Below, piece after piece: positions 30,412 through 38,882 of a stretch of DNA of 64,000 nucleotides. This DNA comes from Bartonella tamiae Th239 (GTDB taxonomy: Bacteria > Pseudomonadota > Alphaproteobacteria > Rhizobiales > Rhizobiaceae), in NCBI RefSeq assembly GCF_000278275.1, contig NZ_JH725147.1, positions 100,148-164,147 on the forward strand, in the 5' to 3' direction. The number at the start of each line of letters is the position of its first letter. Within the stretch, counting starts at the first letter, position 1. The notes beneath the pieces are model-generated. The model saw nothing but the letters and a program-made list of their open reading frames with translations, was not told where the DNA came from and did no database searches. A program made the position numbers and the translations under genes.

Positions 30412-30635
30412 AATTTTGGGTTACTCACTGACCATCGAAAAGAATTACAATCTTCCACAACATCTTACACATAGCACTTGTAAAAAATGAGTCAATAAAT
30501 TCCAGCTTTCAACAGATCGATATACTGGATTTCTTGCCACAATGGATTGAGCCATTTAAGAATAATCCAAGAGACACTTTTTTATTGAAAGTGATTCGGA
30601 TTTAAAGCTGGCATAAGAAAAGGGATCAGAAACAG

Positions 30636-30911
30636 ATGGGCGAAGACACATCAATTCTCGATCAAGCTATGGATCGTTTGGAAACGGCACTCAAAACACT
30701 TGAGAATGTCGTTGTGAAGCAAAATGATACGCACACTGACAGCAGTGAATTGGAAGAAGAAATCCAGCGCATGAATGCGGATCGCTCACGCCTTGCTCAA
30801 GAGCTTGATACATCTGAAGCGCGCGCTGAAAGGCTGGAACAGGCCAATAAAGAAGTCTCACGCCGTCTCATTACGGCTATGGAAACAATCCGCGCGGTGA
30901 TAGACCGTTAA
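30636..30911 (+). CDS. DUF4164 family coiled-coil protein
   Basis: 91 aa, almost entirely predicted coiled coil with heptad-like spacing (LDQAMDRLETALKTLENVV, then RSRLAQELDTSEARAERLEQAN). Matches the DUF4164 family found beside zapA in Rhizobiales. AAGGGA precedes the ATG. It is 10 bases upstream of zapA, so a role in the division machinery is a reasonable inference, not shown. Confidence 0.85.
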   Translation: MGEDTSILDQAMDRLETALKTLENVVVKQNDTHTDSSELEEEIQRMNADRSRLAQELDTSEARAERLEQANKEVSRRLITAMETIRAVIDR

Positions 30912-30921
30912 TAGGTGAAAA

Positions 30922-31284
30922 ATGGCGACAATATCCGTCACAATAGATGGCAAAACCTATCGCATGGCTTGCGATGAAGGGCAAGAAGACCATTTAACTG
31001 GACTTGCCAATCAACTTGATCAATATATTCTTCATCTCAAATCCAGCTTTGGAGAAATTGGTGACCATCGCCTTTCCGTTATGGCAGGAATTATGGTCAT
31101 GGATGAGCTCGCCGAGACACAACGTCAGCTCGAACAGCTTAAAAAAGATAATGAAGACTTGCGGCAAAACACTCTTCAATTAAGCCAAGCCAGTAAGCAC
31201 TATGAAACAAATGTTGCAAAGACCTTAGATAAAGCCGCCGCCCATATAGAAACATTGGTCAATCAACTCACCTATCATAAATAA
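30922..31284 (+). CDS. zapA: Cell division protein ZapA
   Basis: 120 aa FtsZ-ring stabiliser. The ZapA fold is visible: beta-rich N-terminus TISVTIDGKTYRMACDEGQEDHL, the RLSVMAGIMVMDEL helix around residues 50-65, and a long C-terminal coiled coil. Co-directional with the DUF4164 gene. In many relatives 6S RNA and fau follow zapA; here they are 15 kb away. Confidence 0.92.
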   Translation: MATISVTIDGKTYRMACDEGQEDHLTGLANQLDQYILHLKSSFGEIGDHRLSVMAGIMVMDELAETQRQLEQLKKDNEDLRQNTLQLSQASKHYETNVAKTLDKAAAHIETLVNQLTYHK

Positions 31285-31701
31285 AGACACGCTTGTTGAA
31301 ATGATAACGCAACATTGCAACTCAAATTTTTACTTCAAATGAGCGTTCACTCAGTGAAATCGCATGGCAAATACACAGCGTATGGATACATTTTCCTAAA
31401 ATAGTTTTTGCAATGTAAAAAACTCATTTTCCTTATGAGACATTTGATTTTAAGCTTTTTCTTAAAACGATCATCACATAAAAATAACGCCAATCTTAAG
31501 CGCGAACACCACCTCAAATACGCATGATTTAGCTTGGCCAATGTTTTGAAAACTGTTCATAAATATTCACTATTACCCTTCAGCCGTTAATGAATTTTAA
31601 GCTTGTTTCATAGTCATATAACGATCATCACGTTACGTTTTTATAACGTGTTAAACATTTTTTCTCACAGTATTTTTTTTACATGAAATGTTCAAAAAAA
31701 C
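31285..31701. other. Intergenic, no gene seen
   Basis: Around 415 AT-rich bases between convergent zapA and pyk. Contains the pyk terminator at its right end; no other supported element. Confidence 0.5.
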
Positions 31702-31733
31702 AAAAATGATCACACAAAATAATGATCATTTTT
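31702..31733 (-). terminator. Terminator after pyk
   Basis: AAAAATGATCA (31702-31712) and TGATCATTTTT (31723-31733), an 11-base inverted repeat ending 15 bases from the pyk stop; U-run on both sides. Confidence 0.75.
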
Positions 31734-31747
31734 GAAAAGACAGAACT

Positions 31748-33184
31748 TTAAACACCATGCTTGCCATCATCAGAAATAGAGGCGATACGCAGCATATTGG
31801 TAGCCCCCGGTGTTCCAAGAGGCACGCCTGCTGAAATAATTATCCGTTCACCCGGCGCACAAAATTCTTCACTACAAGCAATAAAAGCAGCACGATCAAC
31901 CATATCATCTAGATCAGAAGCATCTTGCGTGACAACACAATGAAGCCCCCACACCAATGCCAAACGACGCGCTGTCTCAACAACTGGCGAAAGCGCTATA
32001 ATAGGCGTATTGGGACGTTCACGCGATGCCCGAATGCCTGTTGTACCAGATGCCGTATAAGCAACAATGGCAGAAATATTTAATGTTTCAGCAATTTGGC
32101 GCGAAGCAAGTGAAATCGCATCGGCCCCTGTTGCTTCAGGTTTTGGGTGTTGCGCACCAATCATGGAAATATAATTAGGGTCACTCTCCACTTTTGTTGC
32201 AATACGATTCATCGTTAAAACAGCATCATAAGGATAGTGCCCTGATGCTGATTCCGCTGAAAGCATAACAGCATCCGCACCCTGATAAACAGCTGTCGCC
32301 ACATCTGAGACTTCGGCGCGTGTAGGCACAGGCGCACCAATCATTGATTCAAGCATTTGCGTTGCAACAACTACAGGCTTACCAGCACGTCGACAAATTT
32401 TGATAATATCCATCTGAATGGCTGGAACCGCTTCTAAAGGCATTTCAACGCCAAGATCGCCTCGTGCCACCATCACTGCATCGGAGAGTTCCACGATTTC
32501 TTCAATACGTTGCACCGCTTGTGGTTTTTCTATTTTTGATAAAAGCGCCACTTTATTTTTTGAAATCTTACGGACCTCTGCAATGTCTTCTGGGCGTTGT
32601 ATAAAAGAAAGTGCAACCCAATCAATCGGTTCTTCAAGGACAGCAAGTAGATCTTTATGATCTTTTTCAGTCATTGCGCTGACACCAAGTGTCGTATCAG
32701 GAAGGCTCACCCCTTTACGATCGGAAATATGTGTGCCAGCTACGACTTTGCATTGTATGGCTTGTGGCGAACAATTTTCAGCCAAAAGCTGAAGTCGTCC
32801 ATCATCAATCAGCAGCCGTTCACCGGGTTTTACTGCTTCAAAAATTTCAGGATGAGGCAGAAAAACACGGTCTTTATCACCGGGAAGGTCCTGATTATCC
32901 AAGGTAAAACTTTGACCAATAACCAGATCAACACGTCCTTCAGCAAATTTTCCGACCCGCAATTTTGGTCCTTGCAAATCAGCCAAAATACCAATAGGGC
33001 GTTTTAATTTTTCTTCAATATGGCGAATGCGTTTGACCAATAATCGCATCATATCATGATCGGCATGGCTCATATTGATGCGAAAAACATCCGCACCTGC
33101 CATAAATAATTTTTCGATCATCGCTTCATCAGCTGATGCAGGGCCAAGTGTGGCAAGTATTTTTACTCTACGATCCCGTTTCAT
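31748..33184 (-). CDS. pyk: Pyruvate kinase
   Basis: 478 aa glycolytic enzyme. N-terminal KILATLGPASADEAMI, substrate/metal residues in LSKIEKPQAVQRIEEI and MVARGDLGVEMPLEAVP, then VVATQMLESMI and SAESASGHYPYDAV. The C-domain has the allosteric region but the effector cannot be read. The ATG overlaps the stop of the DUF1036 gene by four bases (ATGA at 33181-33184), so both are translated from one message. Confidence 0.97.
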   Translation of the reverse strand: MKRDRRVKILATLGPASADEAMIEKLFMAGADVFRINMSHADHDMMRLLVKRIRHIEEKLKRPIGILADLQGPKLRVGKFAEGRVDLVIGQSFTLDNQDLPGDKDRVFLPHPEIFEAVKPGERLLIDDGRLQLLAENCSPQAIQCKVVAGTHISDRKGVSLPDTTLGVSAMTEKDHKDLLAVLEEPIDWVALSFIQRPEDIAEVRKISKNKVALLSKIEKPQAVQRIEEIVELSDAVMVARGDLGVEMPLEAVPAIQMDIIKICRRAGKPVVVATQMLESMIGAPVPTRAEVSDVATAVYQGADAVMLSAESASGHYPYDAVLTMNRIATKVESDPNYISMIGAQHPKPEATGADAISLASRQIAETLNISAIVAYTASGTTGIRASRERPNTPIIALSPVVETARRLALVWGLHCVVTQDASDLDDMVDRAAFIACSEEFCAPGERIIISAGVPLGTPGATNMLRIASISDDGKHGV

Positions 33185-33729
33185 TGCGTTGGTGCTCCTG
33201 TTTGACCATTCATATTTGGGGTTTGAGTATTTGTCGTATTTCCTTGGGGGGATTGATTATTTTGTGCAGGTGTATTCGGCGTTGGCAAGCCACCTTGAGA
33301 TGTCGTAGTGTTTGTATCTTGTTCTGAAAGTTGCACCATCCAACTTGTTTGGTTTCCTGTATCAATTTCTTGAAAGCCTGCTTTTTGCATACCACGAGCA
33401 AAACAATCATTCACACCATCAATTTTAAATTCGGTATCTTTAATGCACATGCTGACTGGACCATCCCAACTGTCAGTATTTTGTGCGTCTTCTGCATGAA
33501 GATAATAAAATCTAGAAGATAAATTACCATCAATAATAGTTTTGCATCGTGTTGGTCCAACAACCCACCAACCTTCGCTCACCCAGCCTGCAGGTGCTCT
33601 ATATCCAATGGAAACGCCAATCACTGCTTGTGTGGTGTTGCAGACACGAAAATCCGCCCGTGCCAAACTCACACTTATCAAAATCATTGTTAAACCAAAT
33701 AGAAGAACCGCAATTTCTTTTTTGAGCAT
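33181..33729 (-). CDS. DUF1036 family secreted protein
   Basis: 182 aa with a signal peptide (hydrophobic residues 6-22, cleavage near ARA). The DUF1036 domain fills the mature N-terminal half: FRVCNTTQAVIGVSIGYRAP, EGWWVVGPTRCKTIIDG, with four conserved cysteines likely in disulphides. The last 50 residues are a low-complexity Asn/Thr/Gln/Pro tail. Function unknown; in Rhizobiales it is commonly found upstream of pyk, as here with translational overlap. Confidence 0.88.
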   Translation of the reverse strand: MLKKEIAVLLFGLTMILISVSLARADFRVCNTTQAVIGVSIGYRAPAGWVSEGWWVVGPTRCKTIIDGNLSSRFYYLHAEDAQNTDSWDGPVSMCIKDTEFKIDGVNDCFARGMQKAGFQEIDTGNQTSWMVQLSEQDTNTTTSQGGLPTPNTPAQNNQSPQGNTTNTQTPNMNGQTGAPTQ

Positions 33730-33884
33730 TACTCACACCTTAGGCTATAAACTGATTTTTTGTTTATTGTTTTACTTAAATATGCTTTGTTTTGTTTGGT
33801 TTTAAAAGATTTGTCAATCAACCCCTTTATCATACAGAAGTTTAGCATAAAATAGTTTTAACACGATCTCAACAGGACAAAAAT

Positions 33885-34658
33885 GTGTCTTCATTCTTTA
33901 AACTATCAGGAAACAATCACTCGGGTCTTATTCTTCTTGCCGATCATGCAAGCAATCATTTACCACAAACTTATGGCACATTAGGCTTATTCGATCATGA
34001 TCTACAACGCCATATTGCTTATGATATCGGCATAAAAGCACTCACTCATGCGCTTAGTGCGCGCTTAAAAGTGCCTGCGATTTTAAGCAATTTTTCACGT
34101 CTTTTGATTGATCCCAATCGGGGATTACAGGATCCCACCCTTATTACGCAACTCTCCGATGGTGCCGTTATTCCCGGCAATTATCCTATGAATGATTTTG
34201 AGCGACAAAAAAGAATAAAAGATTTTTATAATCCTTATGATCAAGCCATCAAACAAACAATCACTGAGGTTGAAAAAGAAACAAAAAAAAGCCCTATGGT
34301 CGTTTCACTGCATTCCTTCACACCGATCTGGCGTGGAACACCCCGCCCTTGGCAAATTGGACTGTTATGGGACACCGACGACCGCGTTTTTTCTCCTCTT
34401 TATGACGGACTACAAAAATTTAAGGATTTAACAATCGGCAATAATCAACCCTATGATGGTGCGCTGAAAGGCGACACGATGAATCGTCATTGTACAGAAA
34501 ACGGCATTGCGCATATTTTAATTGAAATTCGCCAAGATTTATTGGAAACAGATGCTGCTATTGAAAAATGGGTTGATAATCTCGCCCCTCTTCTTTCAAA
34601 AATTAATGAAGATCCATCCATTCACACACAAAAATACTTTACCAGCCGTGCTTTATAA
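33885..34658 (+). CDS. N-formylglutamate amidohydrolase family protein
   Basis: 257 aa member of the family that removes formate from N-formylglutamate or related compounds. Visible motifs: LLADHASNHLP (residues 17-27), SRLLIDPNRGL, VSLHSFTPIWRG and a terminal LIEIRQDLL. Start is a GTG at 33885 with AGGA upstream; an ATG two bases earlier is out of frame. No histidine-degradation (hut) genes accompany it, so the substrate may differ. Confidence 0.88.
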   Translation: MSSFFKLSGNNHSGLILLADHASNHLPQTYGTLGLFDHDLQRHIAYDIGIKALTHALSARLKVPAILSNFSRLLIDPNRGLQDPTLITQLSDGAVIPGNYPMNDFERQKRIKDFYNPYDQAIKQTITEVEKETKKSPMVVSLHSFTPIWRGTPRPWQIGLLWDTDDRVFSPLYDGLQKFKDLTIGNNQPYDGALKGDTMNRHCTENGIAHILIEIRQDLLETDAAIEKWVDNLAPLLSKINEDPSIHTQKYFTSRAL

Positions 34659-34786
34659 AATTTTACGCAAATAGTGATTTAAATAAATATGCGGCTTGAC
34701 TCTGATAGAGAGACTCATGCATTTCAAACCACTATTGCAAACATATTTTCTTAATTTATAACCAAAATTATCTGGAGACCATTTCC

Positions 34787-35044
34787 ATGAGTGATGTGAC
34801 AGACGACACAAAAGCTTTAGCTGTTGGACAATTACGCTCTTTTATTGAGCGAATTGAACGTCTTGAAGAAGAAAAAAAAACAATTTCTGATGATATTAAA
34901 GACGTATATGCCGAACTAAAAGGCACAGGTTTTGATAATAAAGCCGTCAGAACAATTATTCGTTTAAGAAAAAAAGAAGATCATGAACGTCAAGAAGAAG
35001 AAGCCATGATCCAACTTTATAAAGATGCGCTTGGCATGAATTAA
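34787..35044 (+). CDS. gapR: Nucleoid-associated protein GapR (DUF2312)
   Basis: 85 aa, matching GapR, which tracks overtwisted DNA ahead of replication forks in Caulobacter. The hallmark is [22 protein letters not shown] followed by [31 protein letters not shown] precedes the ATG. Single gene with its own terminator. Confidence 0.95.
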   Translation: MSDVTDDTKALAVGQLRSFIERIERLEEEKKTISDDIKDVYAELKGTGFDNKAVRTIIRLRKKEDHERQEEEAMIQLYKDALGMN

Positions 35045-35120
35045 TGCGATGACACAAAAGGGTTTCATTTGAGAGGTCCATAACTGGTCTCTAACGGTGT
35101 TAAAAACCAGATAATATCAC

Positions 35121-35158
35121 TTCAAAAAGCTTCAAATGGAGCTTTTTGAAATTTTATT
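35121..35158 (+). terminator. Terminator after gapR
   Basis: TTCAAAAAGCT (35121-35131) and AGCTTTTTGAA (35140-35150), 8-base loop, followed by ATTTTATT, 77 bases beyond the gapR stop. Confidence 0.7.
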
Positions 35159-35416
35159 CTAAGATGACATATATAAAAAAAGAAAATATCATTTTACCTT
35201 TTTTAAGCTTTATCATCATATTCAGTCTTAAATTTTAAAAAAGCGCATGGATTAAAATAGCGGCTGCGCTTAAAAGTTTTATAAATAATAAACGTTATCT
35301 TTATAAGACTTTATCAGTTTTTGTGATGGTGCCCTTTTAAAAATAAATACGACAAATTGTGATCTTCCACAATTTCTATACAAAACAGACTTTAAGTTAA
35401 AAAGAAGTCATTGCTT
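35159..35416. other. Intergenic, no gene seen
   Basis: About 260 AT-rich bases between the gapR terminator and the end of the convergent ABC-F gene. Confidence 0.5.
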
Positions 35417-37228
35417 TTAAAAATTTCCTTCAATCTCTTCACGAAGCATTTCTAATTCCAACCATTCTTCTTCCTTTTTTGTTAGCAAGAGACGTTTTTC
35501 ATCAAGCAATTGCGATAATTTATGAAATCGTTTTTCATCACGTGTATACAGCGAAGGATCGGAAAATTCTGTTTCAAACCGCTTTATTTCATCCAATAAA
35601 GCCGCCATTTCAAGCGGCAATTGTTCCAAAGCATATTTTTGTTTATAAGATAATTTTTGTTTTTCTACTTGTACATTTTGTGCATTTTTTTCATGCACTT
35701 TCTTGTCAGATGATTTTTCAACTTTTGTTTCAAGACGATTGGCTTGTTTCTTTTGCGCCAACATATCACTATAACCGCCAGCATAATGCAACCACACACC
35801 ATTATCTTCAGGCATGACCACACTTGTGACTGTTCGATCTAAAAAATCACGATCATGACTCACAAGCACAACAGTACCAGGAAAATTGGAAACAAGCTCT
35901 TGCAAAAGATCCAGTGTTTCCATGTCAAGATCATTGGTTGGTTCATCAAGAATAAGAAGATTTGCTGGGCGTGACAATACTCGCGCGAGCATGAGTCTTG
36001 CGCGTTCCCCACCAGACAATTCTTTTATAGGGGTACGCGCTTGTTCAGGCTGAAACAAGAAATCTTTCATATAAGAAACTACATGGCGTTGTTGACCATT
36101 CACAATCACGCTATCACCACGCCCATCTGTAAGATAATGGGCCAGCGTTTCACGCTCATCAAGTGCGCGTTTTTGATCAAGCGTTGCCATTTCAAGATTA
36201 ACTCCAAGACGTATCATACCGCAATCGGGTTGAAGTGTGCCTGTCAGCATGGATAAAAGCGTAGTTTTGCCTGCACCATTTGGTCCCACCAGACCAATGC
36301 GATCGCCCTTTTGAATACGAATAGAAAAATCATCAACAAGAATACGATCTCCATAGGCTTTATGAATCGACTTTGCTTCAATAACGAGCTTTCCTGAATC
36401 CTGTGCCTCTGCAGCCTCCATGACAGCCACACCTTGAGGGCCGCGATACTCACGATAATGTTGGCGCAATGATTGCAAATCACCTAAACGACGAACATTG
36501 CGTTTACGTCTTGCCGTAACACCGTAGCGCAGCCAATGTTCCTCTCGTTCTATTTGGCGTCCAAGCTTATGGTGTTCACGTTCTTCTTCTTCCAAAAGTT
36601 TATCACGCCATTCTTCAAAAAAACCAAAACCTTTTTCAAGACGCTTCGTTTCACCACGATCCAACCAAACAGTTGAACGTGTGACGTTTTCTAAAAAACG
36701 ACGATCATGCGAAATAATCACCAAAGCTGATCGTATTTGGTTTAATTCACTTTCAAGCCATTCAATTGTTGTAAGATCCAAATGATTTGTCGGTTCATCA
36801 AGCAATAAAATATCAGGTTGTGGCGCAATCACGCGCGCCAATGCCGCCCGCCTTGCTTCACCGCCAGAAAGATTTTTAGGATTGGCATCACCATCAAGAT
36901 GAAGATGATCCAGCATATAACTGACCCGATAGTCATCATCACTTGGTCCTAAGCCTGCGGCAACATAATCACTGACAGTGTTAAATGCTTCCATATCAGG
37001 GGCTTGCGGAAGATAGCGTATCGTTGAAGAAGGGTGTCGGAAAACTTCCCCATTTGTTGGCTCCATCAATCCAGCAGCGATTTTTAATAATGTGGATTTT
37101 CCTGAACCATTGCGCCCCACCAAAGCAATCCGATCCCCTACTTGAACAGAAAGCGCCGCATTGCTTAGCAATGGCGTTCCTCCAAAAGTGAGAGAAATAT
37201 GATCAAGATGAAGAAGAGGTGGAGACAT
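35417..37228 (-). CDS. uup: ABC-F protein, Uup-like
   Basis: 603 aa soluble protein with two tandem ABC ATPase domains and no membrane segment: Walker A GRNGSGKST near residue 37 and GPNGAGKTT near 316, signatures LSGGE in each half, and Walker B LLLDEPTNHLD and LILDEPTNDLD. The inter-domain linker and the highly charged C-terminal coiled coil (about 500-603) fit Uup rather than EttA. The family acts on ribosomes or branched DNA. ATG 37228. Confidence 0.9.
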   Translation of the reverse strand: MSPPLLHLDHISLTFGGTPLLSNAALSVQVGDRIALVGRNGSGKSTLLKIAAGLMEPTNGEVFRHPSSTIRYLPQAPDMEAFNTVSDYVAAGLGPSDDDYRVSYMLDHLHLDGDANPKNLSGGEARRAALARVIAPQPDILLLDEPTNHLDLTTIEWLESELNQIRSALVIISHDRRFLENVTRSTVWLDRGETKRLEKGFGFFEEWRDKLLEEEEREHHKLGRQIEREEHWLRYGVTARRKRNVRRLGDLQSLRQHYREYRGPQGVAVMEAAEAQDSGKLVIEAKSIHKAYGDRILVDDFSIRIQKGDRIGLVGPNGAGKTTLLSMLTGTLQPDCGMIRLGVNLEMATLDQKRALDERETLAHYLTDGRGDSVIVNGQQRHVVSYMKDFLFQPEQARTPIKELSGGERARLMLARVLSRPANLLILDEPTNDLDMETLDLLQELVSNFPGTVVLVSHDRDFLDRTVTSVVMPEDNGVWLHYAGGYSDMLAQKKQANRLETKVEKSSDKKVHEKNAQNVQVEKQKLSYKQKYALEQLPLEMAALLDEIKRFETEFSDPSLYTRDEKRFHKLSQLLDEKRLLLTKKEEEWLELEMLREEIEGNF

Positions 37229-37424
37229 CTTTATTCCAATTTACGTGCAAACTTTATTGTCATTTGATCTGTATAAAGACTTTAAAAAGACTGGTTTTTC
37301 CGCATTTATCGTCAGTGATATGACAGATCGTGACGGTATTTTTATGACAGTAAAAACAAGTTTTTTATTTTTAGAAATCCAGAGTCATGTGTCAAGTAAA
37401 TCCAAACAATCAGGAAAACAATAA
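37229..37424. other. Intergenic, possible short plus-strand transcript
   Basis: Space between the Uup start and the next terminators. No gene. A plus-strand terminator at 37499-37539 lacks an obvious gene upstream of it, so a small RNA could arise here; no convincing promoter was found. Confidence 0.3.
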
Positions 37425-37449
37425 AAAAGGTCGATAAAATCGACCTTTT
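37425..37449 (-). terminator. Terminator after glycine-zipper gene
   Basis: AAAAGGTCGAT (37425-37435), loop AAA, ATCGACCTTTT (37439-37449). On the minus strand it is followed by a U-run, 95 bases beyond the stop at 37544. Confidence 0.8.
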
Positions 37450-37498
37450 AAACCATAAATGTTTCAATAAAACAATCATAACACAAGATAATATTGAA

Positions 37499-37539
37499 CC
37501 GCATAAGAATAAATACTCACTCTATGCGGCTCTTTTTTT
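37499..37539 (+). terminator. Orphan plus-strand terminator
   Basis: CCGCATA (37499-37505) and TATGCGG (37523-37529) followed by CTCTTTTTTT on the plus strand. No plus-strand gene lies upstream, so its function is unclear. Confidence 0.55.
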
Positions 37540-37543
37540 CATA

Positions 37544-37828
37544 TTAGTTACAAGGTGCTTGATACATTTGACCATAAGGATCACGGTAATTACAATATTG
37601 TACACCATTACGTTTTGTGGCCACACCGACAACTGTGCCTGCTGCTGCACCAATTGCAGCGCCTGCTAATGCACCTTTTGCGTTGCCTTTAATCGCACCA
37701 CCTGCTAATGCACCAAGAGCTGCACCGCCTGCACCATATCCAGCTGTGCGTTGTTCATTTGCAGTACACGCCACTGAGGCAAAACCTAATGCTGAAACAA
37801 TGGTAATAATTGAAAGTCGTTTTAACAT
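37544..37828 (-). CDS. Glycine-zipper lipoprotein-like protein
   Basis: 94 aa from ATG 37828, which has AAAGAGAG upstream (the frame is open to 37864). Signal peptide with a possible lipobox ending SVAC at residue 21, then a glycine-zipper: AGYGAGGAALGALAGGAIKGNAKGAL and AGAAIGAAAGTVVG, and a short Cys-containing tail. Resembles the outer-membrane 17-kDa/YMGG-type small lipoproteins. The lipobox is not ideal (Ser at -3), so lipidation is inferred. Confidence 0.8.
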   Translation of the reverse strand: MLKRLSIITIVSALGFASVACTANEQRTAGYGAGGAALGALAGGAIKGNAKGALAGAAIGAAAGTVVGVATKRNGVQYCNYRDPYGQMYQAPCN

Positions 37829-38019
37829 ATCTATACTCTCTTTTTTTAAACTACTCTTCGTCAATATTTCTCTTTATACAGTTATAACATAACATATATA
37901 GTGTGTTGTAACAATAAGGAGAAACAAAGATCATATGAATGCTTATGCGCCTCTTTCAATAAGTTTCTATCATCACTAATCTTAACATCTTTTTACCAAA
38001 TGAATCAAAATAATCATAA

Positions 38020-38649
38020 TCATTTTGGAGTGGCTAAAATTAGGGCTTGACCACCGCTAAGTTTTAAATTCAAATTTCCCTGCACATAATTAGAAAGCGT
38101 TAAAGACGCACCGAAAGCAACATTATGATCTTTAAGGGGCCATTTTGCTCCTTCAATCGTCAAACCTTCAAGATCGCTTAATCCGATAATACTAAAAAGT
38201 GAATCTTGAGGGAGCTCAATGTTTTTATCTCCCGGTAAAAAGGGATAAGCTTCCTCTTTTCCGCTGGTTAAAAATACGTCAATCCCACGTTTTGCTAGCG
38301 ATAAAGCATAAACAAGATGATAAAAACTATGATCGGAACGCTCTCCGCCAAATGCGCCACATAAAATTAACCGCGTAGCACCCCATTTTAAAGCTGTTTC
38401 GACAGAAAGCTCCCCATCTGTCATATCTTTTTCAACGGGGAATGAAAGAACTTCAATATCTTTATAGTCTTTTTTTAAAGCATCATTGGATGAATCAAAA
38501 TCACCGATCCATAATTTCGGCTTGACATTCAATGCTTTTGCATGAGCCATTCCCCCATCAGCAGCAAACACAATGCTTTCTTGAATTTGCGCGCGCAATC
38601 GATCTGTCATTGTCAGATTGCCGCCTAAAAGAATGGTAAAACATGTCAT
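38020..38649 (-). CDS. thiN: Thiamine pyrophosphokinase
   Basis: 209 aa enzyme converting thiamine to thiamine diphosphate with ATP. Diagnostic motifs: ADGGMAHAKAL, WIGDFDSS around residue 50-57, FPVEKDMTDGELSVE and GAFGGERSDHSF. ATG 38649 starts the conserved TILLGGNL; 38682 would add 11 residues. No TPP-riboswitch-like sequence seen upstream. Stands alone. Confidence 0.9.
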   Translation of the reverse strand: MTCFTILLGGNLTMTDRLRAQIQESIVFAADGGMAHAKALNVKPKLWIGDFDSSNDALKKDYKDIEVLSFPVEKDMTDGELSVETALKWGATRLILCGAFGGERSDHSFYHLVYALSLAKRGIDVFLTSGKEEAYPFLPGDKNIELPQDSLFSIIGLSDLEGLTIEGAKWPLKDHNVAFGASLTLSNYVQGNLNLKLSGGQALILATPK

Positions 38650-38882
38650 AACATATCCATTATTTGGTGCCAGTGAACTCAATAAATTCTCTATAACATA
38701 AAGCCTAGATTTGACGATAAAGATCGCATAAAGATAAAATACACTATGATTTCAAATCTATGAAGATCGAAAAATAAAGCAATGGGACACGTCCTATATA
38801 AGTATAAAATAACAATGATTGATTTGGTATGAACGGACCGAAAATGGTGATGGTGTTAAAATCTATTGACGAGGATAACTAT

